64,000 nucleotides of DNA from Secundilactobacillus odoratitofui DSM 19909 = JCM 15043 (GCF_001434895.1 NZ_AZEE01000001.1:42968-106967); one strand, 5' to 3'; counted from the stretch's first letter, positions 46,590-57,288 are shown. A program made the numbers and translations. The notes: generated by a model from the letters alone, not told the origin.

Positions 46590-47861
46590 TTAACCCTCCA
46601 ATACTGGATATCCGGCCATGATTTGACCGAGCCGCTGTGCCCGACTCATAAACGACGACATCGTCGTGGCTTCAGAGCACTGAACTTCGACACTACTTAA
46701 TGTTTGATGTGGATCAAGTCCCCGAATTTGGTCAGGTTGAGTAACTTCGGCGCCCGCAAATAGCAGTTTAATATTGGCAACTAAGTGCGCAACATCAGGC
46801 GTTGCCAATAACAACCAAAAGGTATGATAACCCTTTAAAACAACTGGTACTTCATCAGTTGTTTTCAGCGCAAATGGCTCTGCCGGTACTTGATCAACTA
46901 TGGTTTTACCCACTTGAATCAAATCTGTGACCACGCTATTACCGGTTGGTAACTGACCAGCGCCCGGTCCAACGTAGAGCGCCGTTCCGATATTATGACT
47001 GCGAACCCACACGGCGTTGTTCTCATTTTGAATTTTTGCCAGCGGTAATTCTTCGTGAATAACCATTGGTGCAACAGCTAACTGAAGTCCTGCTGTAGTT
47101 TGGTGTGCTAAGCCAACGAGCTTTAGTTCGTATCCCGCAGCTCGGGCTGCACGAACATCCGCCACAGCCAATTCGCGAATACCCGTAATCTCAATCTGGT
47201 CTTGCGTCACGTCAAAGCCAAACGCCATCTTGGTCAAAATACCAAGTTTGTAGGCTGCATCGAACCCATCGACGTCGTTAGTGGGATCACTTTCAGCAAA
47301 TCCACGTTGTTTTGCCATGGCCAACGCCTCATCGTAACTCAATCCCAGCTGGTCCATTTGTGTCAAAATAAAGTTAGTCGTCCCGTTCAAAATACCAGCA
47401 ATTTGTGAAATCGGGTCTGCCGTGTAAACGGTTCGTAGCGTTTGAAGAATTGGAATGCCACCAGCCACACTCGCTTCGTAACGAAGGGTAACGTGATTTT
47501 CAATTGCTAGCTGTGCCAGTTGCTGTCCGAACTGCGCAATTAAATCCTTATTGGCTGTAACGACGTGCTTATGTGCGCTGAGTGCTCGCTCGATAATTGG
47601 CTTGGCCCCATCGACTGATCCCATAACTTCAACAATAATGTCAACACTAGGATCATCGATCAACGTTTTAGCATCTGCCACTAGTGGCACCTGTTGCAGG
47701 TACTCTTCACGTTGGCGCTTTGGATGAGCAACGACTGCACCCACAACTTCAAAAGCGAGCCCGGTCTGTTGTTTAATCATGTTTTGTGTGTCATTTAAAA
47801 TTCGGATCACACCGCTTCCAACGGTCCCTAATCCAATTAATCCAATTTTTATCGCAGTCAC
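46590..47861 (-). CDS. hom: Homoserine dehydrogenase
   Basis: The 423-residue protein has a Rossmann domain IGLIGLGTVGSGV, VEVMGSVDGAKPIIERAL, TANKDLIAQFG, GGIPILQTLR, and the substrate region GILNGTTNFILTQM, with a C-terminal ACT-like domain. It makes homoserine for Thr and Met. The start chosen is GTG 47861, eight bases after GAGG; GTG 47870 three codons earlier is too near. No T-box or other leader is visible. Confidence 0.96.
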   Translation of the reverse strand: MTAIKIGLIGLGTVGSGVIRILNDTQNMIKQQTGLAFEVVGAVVAHPKRQREEYLQQVPLVADAKTLIDDPSVDIIVEVMGSVDGAKPIIERALSAHKHVVTANKDLIAQFGQQLAQLAIENHVTLRYEASVAGGIPILQTLRTVYTADPISQIAGILNGTTNFILTQMDQLGLSYDEALAMAKQRGFAESDPTNDVDGFDAAYKLGILTKMAFGFDVTQDQIEITGIRELAVADVRAARAAGYELKLVGLAHQTTAGLQLAVAPMVIHEELPLAKIQNENNAVWVRSHNIGTALYVGPGAGQLPTGNSVVTDLIQVGKTIVDQVPAEPFALKTTDEVPVVLKGYHTFWLLLATPDVAHLVANIKLLFAGAEVTQPDQIRGLDPHQTLSSVEVQCSEATTMSSFMSRAQRLGQIMAGYPVLEG

Positions 47862-47874
47862 GCGTGTCACCTCG

Positions 47875-48339
47875 TTAATTCGTCATAATTTGTTGTAATT
47901 TCAACCGACCGTGGCAACGCCCACAAACGAATTTTTGGGTGTTGATACGTCGTTTACGATAATACAGTTGACCACAAGCCTCACAGCGATAAACCAGCTG
48001 ACGGGCCGTTTTTGAACGTTGTTGGGGCGTGGTTGGGGCGTAGCGCGACCCACCAACTGCTTGAAGGAGTTGTTTGAAGGCCTTCGTCCGGTGTTGACCA
48101 GATAAGCCAGCCAAGTGCAGATGATAGTGAACCAATTCATGCTTGATGACACCAATCAACGTTGCTTTATCAAAATCCGTTAACATTCGCGGATTAATAT
48201 CAATGTGGTGATCAGCCAAATGGTACCGTCCCCCCGTGGTTTTAAGCCGTGCATTAAACACCGCTTGATGCCGGAAAGGTTTGCCGAAAGACTGAAGTGA
48301 AATTTGTTCAACCAATTGTTGTAGTTCAGAATCAGTCAT
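47875..48339 (-). CDS. sprT: SprT-like zinc metalloprotease family protein
   Basis: The 154-residue protein has the HELVHYH motif near residue 70 and C-terminal Zn-binding Cys pairs (YRCEACGQLYY...FVCGRCHGRL). It matches the YdcK/SprT-like family encoded next to tex in Firmicutes. Substrates are not known. The start is ATG 48339, overlapping the end of tex by eight bases; the longer frame lies within tex. Confidence 0.88.
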   Translation of the reverse strand: MTDSELQQLVEQISLQSFGKPFRHQAVFNARLKTTGGRYHLADHHIDINPRMLTDFDKATLIGVIKHELVHYHLHLAGLSGQHRTKAFKQLLQAVGGSRYAPTTPQQRSKTARQLVYRCEACGQLYYRKRRINTQKFVCGRCHGRLKLQQIMTN

Positions 48340-50497
48340 CCGGTGCCACCATTGACAATTGAATACGTTGCCGCTGTTCATCGACTTCTAGTACCCACAC
48401 TGTCACGATGTCGCCAACAGCTGCCACGGTGGCTGGATTGCGAACAAAGTGATCAGCCAAGTGCGAAATATGCACGAGACCATCTTGTTTGACCCCGATG
48501 TCCACAAACACACCAAAATCCACCACGTTACGAACGGTCCCTTGTAACTTCATCTGGGGTTTTAAGTCACTCATTTTTAAGACGTCCGTACGCAAGAGTG
48601 GTGCCGGCATTTCATCACGCAAATCTCGACCAGGCCGTTTTAAGCTTTCTAAAATGTCGTTTAGCGTGGCTACGCCAACTTCTAGCTGCTGACTTAATTG
48701 GTTGATATCTACTTGATCAATCATTGCTTGCGCGGACGCAGTTCCCACTTGGTCAGCATTTAAGCCCAAAGTTTGTAACACGCGTTTGGCCACCGGATAG
48801 CTTTCTGGATGAATGTCAGTATTATCCAACACGTTTTTGCCATCAATGATTCGTAAGAACCCCACCGACTGTTCATAGGCTTTCGGTCCAAGTCGTGGGA
48901 CTTTTTTTAGTTCCGGCCGGCTATTAAAGGTTCCCTGCTCTTCGCGGTAGGTCACGATATTGGTCGCCGTTTGGGTCGACAACCCCGAAATATGTGTCAA
49001 TAATTGAATACTGGCCCGATTCAAATCGACCCCGACTTGGTTAACCGCCGTTTCAACCACTCGGTCCAACTGGTCATCCAATTGACGTTCAGCGACGTCG
49101 TGTTGATATTGACCAACGCCCACTGACTTCGGGTCGATCTTGATGAGTTCTGCTAACGGATCTTGAAGTCGTCGACCAATGCTGACAGCCGAACGCTCCT
49201 CAACGTTAAAATCAGGAAATTCAGTCCGGGCAACCGTGCTAGCAGAATAAACGGAAGCCCCAGCCTCGTTCACGATGGTATATCGAACGTTGCGATTGGT
49301 TTGCTTAATAGCCGTGGCCACAAACTGTTCGGATTCTCGACTTGCCGTACCGTTGCCAATGGCAATCATGTCGACGTGGTAGGTTTCCAACAGCTTAATA
49401 AACTGTGGCATGGCGGCAGCCCGTTTCGCCTCAGAAGCGGGCTTATGGGGATAAATGACTTGCTTAGCTAAGAATTTACCATTACCGTCCATAATTGCAA
49501 GCTTACAACCCGTTCGATAAGCGGGATCAAAGCCCATCACCACGTGGTTTTTCAGTGGTGCTTGCATTAATAAGTGGTAAAGATTGTTGCCAAAGACCTG
49601 AATGGCGTGTGTTTGCGCATCTTCAGTCAATTGTCGTCGTAACTCGCGTTCAATTGCCGGCGCAATGAATCGCTTATACGCGTCTTGATAAGCCGCGGTA
49701 ACAATCTCGGTAGCTGGGCCAGTATGCCGACCAATTAATTGAAAATTCAAATACTGCTCAATCGCAGTTGGTTCAACTGCAATTTTAACAGTCAACACAC
49801 CACTTTTTTCGCCCCGGTTCAGTGCTAAAGTTTGATATGGACTAAGCTGTTTAATTGGTGAGTCAAACTCATAGTAGATTTGAAATACCTGCTGTTCATC
49901 AGCTGCCTTGCCCGTCTTCTTTAAACGACTCTCTAACTGACCATTGCGTTGGGTATACCGTCTGATCCACTCTCGAAAACTAGCCCGTTCGCCAATGGCC
50001 TCGGCTAAAATCTCGTGCGCACCGTCAATGGCTTGTTGGGCATCCGCTACCTGATCATTCACAAATTGAGCAGCCTTAGGTTCAACAGCATCCGGTCGAA
50101 ATTGCAATAACCATTGTGCTAACGGATACAAGCCTGCTTCTTTAGCAATAGTGGCCTTAGTTCGGCGTTTTTGCTTATATGGTAAATAAAGGTCTTCAAC
50201 TTGTTGGAGTTGCGTGGCCGCGTTGATTTGCTTTTCAAGTGACGGTGTTAACTTTCCCTGCTCCGTAATCTGGTTGATTACTTCGCCCTTACGTTGTTGT
50301 AATTTCACAATTCGAGACGCTTCGTCTTGAATTTCGCGAATCTCAACTTCATCAAGATTACCAGTCATTTCTTTTCGATAACGGGCAATAAAAGGGACTG
50401 TATTATTGTCATTGAGCAACTCAAGTGTGGCATCGACCTGATGCGACTTGAATGCGGGTAACGCCTGTTTAATCAAATTAATTGTTTCAGTGTCCAT
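48332..50497 (-). CDS. tex: Tex-like RNA-binding transcription accessory protein
   Basis: The 721-residue protein has the Tex N-terminal helical domain (FIARYRKEMTGNLDEVEIREI), an RNase H-like fold (GFDPAYRTGCKLAIMD; IGNGTASRESEQFV), helix-hairpin-helix repeats (NRASIQLLTHISGLSTQTATNIVTYR) and a C-terminal S1 domain (LQGTVRNVVDFGVFVDIGVKQDGLVHISHLA). Its role in transcription is poorly defined. The start is ATG 50497, eight bases after AAGGA; the ATG three codons upstream is in that site. Confidence 0.95.
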   Translation of the reverse strand: MDTETINLIKQALPAFKSHQVDATLELLNDNNTVPFIARYRKEMTGNLDEVEIREIQDEASRIVKLQQRKGEVINQITEQGKLTPSLEKQINAATQLQQVEDLYLPYKQKRRTKATIAKEAGLYPLAQWLLQFRPDAVEPKAAQFVNDQVADAQQAIDGAHEILAEAIGERASFREWIRRYTQRNGQLESRLKKTGKAADEQQVFQIYYEFDSPIKQLSPYQTLALNRGEKSGVLTVKIAVEPTAIEQYLNFQLIGRHTGPATEIVTAAYQDAYKRFIAPAIERELRRQLTEDAQTHAIQVFGNNLYHLLMQAPLKNHVVMGFDPAYRTGCKLAIMDGNGKFLAKQVIYPHKPASEAKRAAAMPQFIKLLETYHVDMIAIGNGTASRESEQFVATAIKQTNRNVRYTIVNEAGASVYSASTVARTEFPDFNVEERSAVSIGRRLQDPLAELIKIDPKSVGVGQYQHDVAERQLDDQLDRVVETAVNQVGVDLNRASIQLLTHISGLSTQTATNIVTYREEQGTFNSRPELKKVPRLGPKAYEQSVGFLRIIDGKNVLDNTDIHPESYPVAKRVLQTLGLNADQVGTASAQAMIDQVDINQLSQQLEVGVATLNDILESLKRPGRDLRDEMPAPLLRTDVLKMSDLKPQMKLQGTVRNVVDFGVFVDIGVKQDGLVHISHLADHFVRNPATVAAVGDIVTVWVLEVDEQRQRIQLSMVAPDD

Positions 50498-50525
50498 TTT
50501 AATCATCCTTCAGTGTAATGCTTTT

Positions 50526-50534
50526 ATTATAACA
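50526..50534 (-). promoter_or_regulatory. Extended -10 of tex
   Basis: The minus strand reads TGTTATAAT, an extended -10, about 30 bases upstream of the tex start. The -35 is weak. Confidence 0.5.
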
Positions 50535-50684
50535 TGTGACGATTATGAGGTTTCCTTAATCTTAATCAATTATGGTCTTTATGACTAAAATCAGTTGCTA
50601 TTCACACCTACGTCATCCCGGCCAAATCAGTTCATTTGACAACGCACTTAATTACGTCAGACAGAACCTTACGCCGGATTCGAT

Positions 50685-50733
50685 GACAAACTAGCGCCCA
50701 ATTTCCAAAATAGAAATTGGGCGCTAGTTTGTC
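50685..50733. terminator. Perfect 21-bp hairpin downstream of the ATPase operon
   Basis: GACAAACTAGCGCCCAATTTC pairs perfectly with its complement around a seven-base loop. It is placed where the ATPase/unknown-protein operon should end (minus strand), but there is no U run right after the stem, so termination is inferred from position. Confidence 0.55.
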
Positions 50734-50782
50734 AGAATATCAAAACCAATACCAAGTAGCATGCTACCTGGTACCATTAGCA

Positions 50783-51217
50783 TTACATCACGGTTGCCAT
50801 GATTCGTTGGGTTGTCGCGGTAATTTTTTCCATCATATTTTCTTGTTCGTGTTCAGAATCATTAAATGCATCCACATTCACGGACTGACCTTCCGGATCA
50901 ATGGCGTCAACCATTGCTTGGCATGCCTCAGCATAGTTACGGTAAGCCCCTACTAGTTGTTTATGTCGACCAAGAATTCGCACTGGTACACTGGCTTGTT
51001 GCAATCGATTGACGTTTTCAGTGTAGGTGTCGGTCCCCGTCTGGAAGGTCGTCTTGATTTCAGTTAAGGTATCCGTCCCTAACTCACTCACTTGACCCTT
51101 GTCAATTGCTTGACGTAACTTCTCAAAATCAGGGTTCATTTTAGTCCCAGTTTGATCAGTTGCTTCAATAATTTTGGTTAAGGCCGGTAAATAACTTGCC
51201 ATAGTTTTTGGTTTCAT
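50783..51217 (-). CDS. Uncharacterised helical protein coupled to the calcium ATPase
   Basis: I do not recognise this 144-residue protein. It starts MKPKTMASYLPALTKIIEATDQTG and is soluble, polar and predicted mostly helical, rich in Thr, Gln and Ala, with no Cys apart from one and no signal peptide or membrane segment. The start is ATG 51217 with GGAGG upstream; the longer frame lies in the ATPase gene end. It begins 16 bases after the ATPase stop, so the two are almost certainly cotranscribed and translated together. A helper or regulator of the pump is possible, but there is no direct evidence. Confidence 0.75.
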   Translation of the reverse strand: MKPKTMASYLPALTKIIEATDQTGTKMNPDFEKLRQAIDKGQVSELGTDTLTEIKTTFQTGTDTYTENVNRLQQASVPVRILGRHKQLVGAYRNYAEACQAMVDAIDPEGQSVNVDAFNDSEHEQENMMEKITATTQRIMATVM

Positions 51218-51233
51218 AAGATGTGCCTCCGTT

Positions 51234-53888
51234 TTAGTTTTCAAACTGTCGTTGAACTGCTTTGACAATTTCAACAATTAGAATCATCAATACGCCGCTG
51301 CCTAATACAACCAACCACTGTACAAGGTTGAGTGTCGTTAAGTGAAAAACTGTGTTGAAGCCAGGAACCACAATGGTGATAGCCAGCAACAAGAACGCAG
51401 CTAAGATTGCCCAATTCAGTGCATGATTTTTGAAAAAGCCGACTTTAAAAATCGACTCATGAATGGTCTTTGAATTAAACGCATGAAATAGTTGAATCAA
51501 ACCTAACGTGGCAAATGCCATCGTCAAGGCATCAGCATGTGCGAGTTGCGAACTAGTATGAACTGGAAATTTGATTGCTAATCCGTAGACACCAAGGGTC
51601 ATTAGCCCTTCTAATAGTCCTTGATAAATAACGTTACCAAAAACACCACCAGAAAAGAAGTTAGACTGTCGCCCACGGGGTTTGCGTTTCATAATGTTAG
51701 GTTCAGCGGGTTCAAGCCCCAGTGCAATTGCTGGGAAAGTATCCGTCACTAAATTAATCCACAAAATTTGCACGGGTGCCAAGATCTGCCAACCAAGTAG
51801 GGTCATTACAAACAAGGTTAAGACCTCACCGATATTAGCGGAAAGCAAATATTGAAGTGCTTTTTGAATGTTGGCAAATACCTTCCGCCCCTCTTCAACC
51901 GCAATCACAATGGTCGAAAAGTTATCATCGGCAAGCACCATGTCACTGGCACTTTTGGAAACCTCAGTCCCGGTAATTCCCATTCCAACACCGATATCAG
52001 CTGCTTTCAGCGCTGGCGCATCGTTAACACCATCGCCAGTCATCGCAACAACTTTGCCACGTTTTTGCCAAGCGTTCACAATTCGAACTTTGTGTTCGGG
52101 TGCCACTCGAGCATAAACGGTATACTGAGTGACCTGCTGCTCGAAGTCGGTGTCACTCAGTTCATCAAGTTGAGCGCCAGTAATCACTTGATCTGCGAGT
52201 GACAACTGCTCGTTCAAGATACCCAAACGCTTAGCAATAGCGGTGGCAGTATCACGATGATCACCGGTGATCATCACTGGTTGAATACCAGCGGAATGTG
52301 CCTCTGCAACTGCTTGAGCCACTTCAGGCCGTTCTGGGTCAATCATGGCAATCAAGCCAATAAAAATCAGATTCTGTTCGGCTGACTGACTATCCAGTTG
52401 CTCCGGAACAGTCGCCAATTCACGGTAACCAAATGATAAAACTCGTAAGGCTTGAGTAGCCAGCTGATGATTAACCTTTAGAATTGCTTCTCGGTCGGTA
52501 TCATCAATTGGTCGAACTTCACCATCAATTAAAATACGATCAACTCGCTCGAGTAATTGGTCTGGCGCACCTTTGACGTACTGAACAAGCTGATCATCGG
52601 CAGTTTCATTAAACGTCGACATAAGTTTACGCTCTGAATCAAAGGGAATTTCAGCTTCGCGCTTATTCACACTAATGGCCGTAGACACTGCAGCATCTTG
52701 GTCTAAATAATATTGAATCAACGCCGTTTCAGTGGGATCGCCCACCAAACCAGTTTCGGAAAACTTAGTATCGTTATTTAAAATCATGGCCATCGCCAGC
52801 GGATCAGTTATATCAACCATCAACTGCTTAGCATCCATTAATCGACCGTTCTCATAGATTTGTTCGACTGTCATCTTGTTTTGGGTCAATGTACCCGTCT
52901 TATCTGAGGCGATTACATCCGTACTCCCCAGTGTTTCAACTGCCGGTAGTTTGCGAATCAACGCATGCCTTTTAGCCATCCGCTGTGTACCTAAGGCCAA
53001 TGTAATCGTGACGATAGCTGGCAGGCCCTCTGGTATTGCGGCAACGGCCAACGAAATGGCGGTCAACAACATATTAACGAGTGATTCTTCGCCACGTACC
53101 ATCCCAATCACGAAGACTAAAACAGCAATCGCTAAAATTAGGGCTGTGAGCCATTTGCCGAGCTGAGCCAAATTCTCTTGTAGTGGTGTCTTGGTATCCG
53201 TTGCTTGATTGATCATTCCAGCAATCTGACCAACTTCGGTCTTCATACCGGTGCCAACAACCACACCACTTCCTCGACCAGCTGTGACGTTAGCAGTCAT
53301 GTATACCATATTCCGACGATCAGCCATCGCCAAATTAGAATCGTCAAGCGCCCCGCTTTGCTTGGTGACTGGCACTGATTCACCGGTCAAGGCTGCTTCT
53401 TCAACGCGCATAGCGTTAGCAGTCACCAGCCGAATATCCGCAGGAACAATGTCGCCCGCCTCTAGGTGAACGACATCACCTGGCACTAATTCGTCGCTTT
53501 TAACGGTCACAACTTGACCGTTACGTTCAACTTGAGCAATGGGCGCCGCCATCTCACGTAACGCATTAATGGCGCTTTCAGCCTTTGATTCCTGAAAGAC
53601 ACCAAATACGGCGTTTAAAATGACGACTGCCAAAATAATCAGCGCATCAACTAATTCACCGGTTAAACCAGCAACCACCGCCGCTACGATTAACACGATA
53701 ATCATAAAATCCTTAAACTGGGCGACAAATTTTTCAAATAAGGTTGATTGTCGCTTTGCCGTCAGTCGGTTTTCACCGTATTCGGCGCGTCGCTGCTTCA
53801 CGCTGGCTTCTGTCAGTCCCTGTTCCTGTGTCGCAAGGTTCGCAAATAATTCATCGGTTGTTTGCTGATACCATGCTTTTTCTGTCAT
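51234..53888 (-). CDS. P-type cation ATPase, PII-A type (likely Ca2+)
   Basis: The 884-residue protein has ten membrane segments. Catalytic features are LTGESVPV (actuator), IASDKTGTLTQNKM with phospho-Asp329, KGAPDQLL (nucleotide domain), TGDHRDTATAIAKRLG and MTGDGVNDAPALKAADIG. Membrane segment 4 has AIPEGLPAIVTITLALG, segment 6 NLVTDTFPAIALG, as in Ca2+-ATPases with Listeria LMCA1-like layout. It would export Ca2+ at the cost of ATP. The start is ATG 53888 behind GGAGGACAATTG. Specificity for Mn2+ cannot be excluded. Confidence 0.88.
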   Translation of the reverse strand: MTEKAWYQQTTDELFANLATQEQGLTEASVKQRRAEYGENRLTAKRQSTLFEKFVAQFKDFMIIVLIVAAVVAGLTGELVDALIILAVVILNAVFGVFQESKAESAINALREMAAPIAQVERNGQVVTVKSDELVPGDVVHLEAGDIVPADIRLVTANAMRVEEAALTGESVPVTKQSGALDDSNLAMADRRNMVYMTANVTAGRGSGVVVGTGMKTEVGQIAGMINQATDTKTPLQENLAQLGKWLTALILAIAVLVFVIGMVRGEESLVNMLLTAISLAVAAIPEGLPAIVTITLALGTQRMAKRHALIRKLPAVETLGSTDVIASDKTGTLTQNKMTVEQIYENGRLMDAKQLMVDITDPLAMAMILNNDTKFSETGLVGDPTETALIQYYLDQDAAVSTAISVNKREAEIPFDSERKLMSTFNETADDQLVQYVKGAPDQLLERVDRILIDGEVRPIDDTDREAILKVNHQLATQALRVLSFGYRELATVPEQLDSQSAEQNLIFIGLIAMIDPERPEVAQAVAEAHSAGIQPVMITGDHRDTATAIAKRLGILNEQLSLADQVITGAQLDELSDTDFEQQVTQYTVYARVAPEHKVRIVNAWQKRGKVVAMTGDGVNDAPALKAADIGVGMGITGTEVSKSASDMVLADDNFSTIVIAVEEGRKVFANIQKALQYLLSANIGEVLTLFVMTLLGWQILAPVQILWINLVTDTFPAIALGLEPAEPNIMKRKPRGRQSNFFSGGVFGNVIYQGLLEGLMTLGVYGLAIKFPVHTSSQLAHADALTMAFATLGLIQLFHAFNSKTIHESIFKVGFFKNHALNWAILAAFLLLAITIVVPGFNTVFHLTTLNLVQWLVVLGSGVLMILIVEIVKAVQRQFEN

Positions 53889-54005
53889 CAATTGTCCTCC
53901 TGAAAGTTACGAAACCTGGTTATTCACGTCATCAGTCTCACCACGATGGTTGCACCACGGGCATTTCGCATAATTACACTTATCGAAATTGTCCTTTCAA
54001 GAACA

Positions 54006-54830
54006 TTACTTCCAAAACGTATCAAACACCGTTACGGGTAAATGCCGCTTATGCTGTGATTTTTGGTACCAAGTTTCAATAGTTTGGGCAGCTTTTTCAG
54101 AGACTGTCTTACCTTCAAGGTAGTCATCAATGTCATCGTAGGAAACACCTAATGCAACCTCGTCTGGCAATGATGGTCGGTCCTCTTCAAGATCTGCCGT
54201 TGGTACCTTCGTATAAAGATGAGCTGGTGCATTTAAGTAGGCTAACAACTGCTTACCTTGTCGCTTATCCAAGCGCCAAATTGGTGTAATATCGGCAGCA
54301 CCGTCACCAAACTTAGTGTAAAAGCCAGTCACCGCTTCTGCGGCGTGATCCGTTCCGACTACGGCACCTTGGTTGGCACCGGCAATGGCAAACTGCGCGA
54401 TCATTCGTTGACGAGCCTTAATGTTGCCTTTATTGAAGTCAGTTATGGTTTCGTCATTGGCTTCAACCGCGGCCACTGCCGCATCAGTAGCCTGCTTGAT
54501 ATCGACACGGTCAACTTTGTCCGCTGCCATAAAATCAATGGCAGCCATTGCGTCAGATTCATCGGCCTGAACACCGTATGGTAACCGGACCGCAATAAAC
54601 TGGTAAGTTTTATCGCCAGTTTCTTGGCGTAACTGTGTCACTGCCATCTCACAAAGCTTACCGGCTAACGTGGAATCTTGACCACCAGAAATGCCTAAGA
54701 CCAGTGCTTTAAGCCCCGTTTTTTTTAGGTAGTCTTTCATAAACGTGACGCTTCGATCAACTTCAGTTGCTGCGTCAATCGTTGGTTGAACTTTTAAAGC
54801 CGAAATAATTTGTTGCTGTTGTTCTCGCAT
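54006..54830 (-). CDS. nadE: Ammonia-dependent NAD+ synthetase
   Basis: The 274-residue protein has [13 protein letters not shown] near residues 47-58 (PP-loop), [32 protein letters not shown] and [26 protein letters not shown]. It amidates nicotinate adenine dinucleotide to NAD+. It lacks a glutaminase domain. The start is ATG 54830, six bases after AGAAGG; the upstream frame lies in pncB. It follows pncB by 16 bases. Confidence 0.97.
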   Translation of the reverse strand: MREQQQQIISALKVQPTIDAATEVDRSVTFMKDYLKKTGLKALVLGISGGQDSTLAGKLCEMAVTQLRQETGDKTYQFIAVRLPYGVQADESDAMAAIDFMAADKVDRVDIKQATDAAVAAVEANDETITDFNKGNIKARQRMIAQFAIAGANQGAVVGTDHAAEAVTGFYTKFGDGAADITPIWRLDKRQGKQLLAYLNAPAHLYTKVPTADLEEDRPSLPDEVALGVSYDDIDDYLEGKTVSEKAAQTIETWYQKSQHKRHLPVTVFDTFWK

Positions 54831-54846
54831 GTTAGCCCTTCTTACG

Positions 54847-56313
54847 TTAATCAAAGTTAATGGTCTTGACGTATTCGTGAATTTCTTTAATCAATGTCAT
54901 CTTGTGATCCCAGCACTTTTGTGATAAATCAACTGGGTACTTTTGAGGATTCAAATCCCGTTTATATTCTGGCCATAAGTTTTCTTGCATTTGTTGACAG
55001 CGGGCCTTAATGGCCTCCAAATCAGGTTGTTGGTAGACCAAACGCCCCTGTTCAAAAATCGTCTGCAAAATTGGCCGTGCATCAAAGTCAGTGACCGTTT
55101 TATTGATGTAGGTGTAACTTGGATGGAACATATAAAGTGCATCCGTGTCCCGTGGATCCTCATCCCAAAGGGCCACGTAATCGCCTTCAGATTTACCGTC
55201 ACCCTTTTTGGTGATTCGCCATACTTGTTTACGGCCTGGTGTTGAGACCTTTTCAGCGTTGTTTGACAGTTTAATGGTATCTTGCATCTGGCCATTCTTT
55301 TCAATGGCAACCATCTTATACACGGCACCTAATGCTGGTTGATCAAAGGCCGTGATTAATTTGGTACCAATGCCCCAAACGTCAATTTTGGCACGTTGCA
55401 TCTTTAAGGACATAATGGTCTTTTCATCTAAATCATTCGAAGCGTAAATCTTAGCGTCGGTGAAACCAGCCTCATCCAACTGTTCACGCACCCGCTTAGA
55501 TAAGTAGGCCATATCACCAGAGTCGATTCGGACACCCAAGAAGTTGATCTTATCACCCATCTCCTTGGCGACCCGAATGGCACTTGGCACACCACTTTTA
55601 ATTGTGTCGTACGTATCAACTAAGAAAACACAGTCGCGGTGGGTTTCTGCATACGCACGGAAGGCATCATAATCATTGCCGTATGTTTGAACCAGCGCAT
55701 GAGCATGTGTACCACTAATTGGAATACCAAATAGCTTGCCAGCTCTTACGTTTGAGGTAGCATCAAACCCGCCAATATAGGCGGCCCGAGTGCCCCAAAT
55801 GGCAGCATCAAATTCCTGTGCACGCCGAGTTCCAAACTCCATAATGCCATCATTACCGGCAACGGAACGAATCCGTGCCGCCTTGGTGGCAATCAGCGTC
55901 TGGTAGTTCACGATATTAAGCACCGCGGTTTCAATTAATTGACAGTCTGCCAAGGGACCTTCCACCTGCATCATAGGCTCGTTATTATAAATTAACTCAC
56001 CTTCAACGGCTGAACGAATCGTCCCTTGAAATTTAAAGCCACTTAAATAGTCAATAAATTCAGGTGAGTAATCACCCGTTTCTTTTAAATACGCAATATC
56101 AGTTTCAGAAAAGTGAAGATCTTCGATATAATGAATGATGTGCTCAAGTCCTGCAAAAACGGCAAAACCGTTCTTAAAGGGCATGTCACGGAAATAGACT
56201 TCAAAAATGGCCTGCTTATTTTGGATACCTTTCTCAAAATAAGTTTGAATCATACTTAATTCATACGCATCCGTATGCAACGTTGTGCTATCATCTGGAT
56301 ACAGCTTTGCCAT
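54847..56313 (-). CDS. pncB: Nicotinate phosphoribosyltransferase
   Basis: The 488-residue protein begins [18 protein letters not shown] and contains [68 protein letters not shown] and WGIGTKL. It makes nicotinate mononucleotide from niacin in NAD+ salvage. With nadE it forms a two-gene operon; nadD is not here. This fits an organism that needs external niacin. Confidence 0.97.
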   Translation of the reverse strand: MAKLYPDDSTTLHTDAYELSMIQTYFEKGIQNKQAIFEVYFRDMPFKNGFAVFAGLEHIIHYIEDLHFSETDIAYLKETGDYSPEFIDYLSGFKFQGTIRSAVEGELIYNNEPMMQVEGPLADCQLIETAVLNIVNYQTLIATKAARIRSVAGNDGIMEFGTRRAQEFDAAIWGTRAAYIGGFDATSNVRAGKLFGIPISGTHAHALVQTYGNDYDAFRAYAETHRDCVFLVDTYDTIKSGVPSAIRVAKEMGDKINFLGVRIDSGDMAYLSKRVREQLDEAGFTDAKIYASNDLDEKTIMSLKMQRAKIDVWGIGTKLITAFDQPALGAVYKMVAIEKNGQMQDTIKLSNNAEKVSTPGRKQVWRITKKGDGKSEGDYVALWDEDPRDTDALYMFHPSYTYINKTVTDFDARPILQTIFEQGRLVYQQPDLEAIKARCQQMQENLWPEYKRDLNPQKYPVDLSQKCWDHKMTLIKEIHEYVKTINFD

Positions 56314-56458
56314 GTCTTTTACTCCTTTTTACTAGTCTGGGCTACCGCTTACAAATGAGCCTGCAACCTAGTTATAGTCATTATTTTATCATTAAACGGC
56401 ATGTGCGTCATCGAAACAGTCAGTTCTATTCAAATTTAATTCAAAACAGGTGGTTAAT

Positions 56459-57190
56459 ATGTCCGAAAACTTTACTCACGTGAACGTGCTTGGCGTTCCG
56501 TTTATCTCCGCTACTCAAGCAGCATTTTTAAATACCGTCGAGGCCCGTATCAATCGTCGCGAAAATACCTTCGTTGTCACGGCCAACCCTGAAATTGTCA
56601 TGTATGCCAGAGAACAACCAGCTTACCAAAAAATTCTCGCGACGGCTGACTACATCACACCAGACGGCATCGGCATCATTAAGGGCGCTGCCATCTTAAA
56701 GCAACCATTGCCCGAGCGAATCACGGGTTACGACACCATGATTGACTTATTAGCTTGGGCCAACGAAAATCACAAGTCGGCTTACTTTGTCGGCGCTAAA
56801 CCAGAGGTGATCGTGGATGTCGCCAAAGTTGTTGCCAAACGTTATCCACAATTACAAATTGCTGGAACGCATGATGGTTACTTTGATGACTTCGGCCCCA
56901 TCGCTGAAGAAATTCGCAAAGTGCGGCCAGACATGGTCTTTCTAGCAGTTGGATTTCCTAAACAAGAGCAACTCATCTCGGATTATCGCCATGTCAATAA
57001 CGGCCTATGGATGGGCGTTGGTGGTAGTTTTGACGTTTTGAGTGGCCATACCAAACGCGCTCCGAAATTTTTCCAACGTCATCATCTAGAATGGTTTTAC
57101 CGATTATTATCGGAGCCCACCCGTTTTAAGCGCATGTTAGTTTTGCCAAAATATCTCAGAACGGTCAAAAAATCTGTTCGGCAAAAGTAG
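56459..57190 (+). CDS. tagA: N-acetylmannosaminyltransferase TagA/WecG family
   Basis: The 243-residue glycosyltransferase (GT26) has NVLGVPFISATQAAFLNTVE, VVTANPEIVMYA, ITPDGIGIIKGAAIL, HDGYFDD and FLAVGFPKQE, GVGGSFDVLSGHTKRAPKFFQRHHLEWFYRLLSEPTR. It adds N-acetylmannosamine to lipid-linked GlcNAc in wall teichoic acid linkage-unit synthesis. The start is ATG 56459, with AGGTGG upstream. It stands alone; no other tag genes are near. Confidence 0.93.
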   Translation: MSENFTHVNVLGVPFISATQAAFLNTVEARINRRENTFVVTANPEIVMYAREQPAYQKILATADYITPDGIGIIKGAAILKQPLPERITGYDTMIDLLAWANENHKSAYFVGAKPEVIVDVAKVVAKRYPQLQIAGTHDGYFDDFGPIAEEIRKVRPDMVFLAVGFPKQEQLISDYRHVNNGLWMGVGGSFDVLSGHTKRAPKFFQRHHLEWFYRLLSEPTRFKRMLVLPKYLRTVKKSVRQK

Positions 57191-57223
57191 TCGCCATTAT
57201 CCGACAAATTCACTTTCACGTTA

Positions 57224-57274
57224 TAAAAAAATCCGTGTGACGTTAATGACGTCATACGGATCTTTTTGATTTTC
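57224..57274. terminator. Bidirectional terminator between tagA and gntR
   Basis: AAAAAATCCGTGTGACGT, a five-base loop and ACGTCATACGGATCTTTTT separate two converging genes, with A and T runs at the ends. Confidence 0.85.
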
Positions 57275-57288
57275 AAACAATGTTGCGA

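Noticed and set aside
50685..50733. Mobile palindromic repeat related to the element at 15594
   Set aside because: The arms share no sequence with the other element, and its place at an operon end fits a terminator better.
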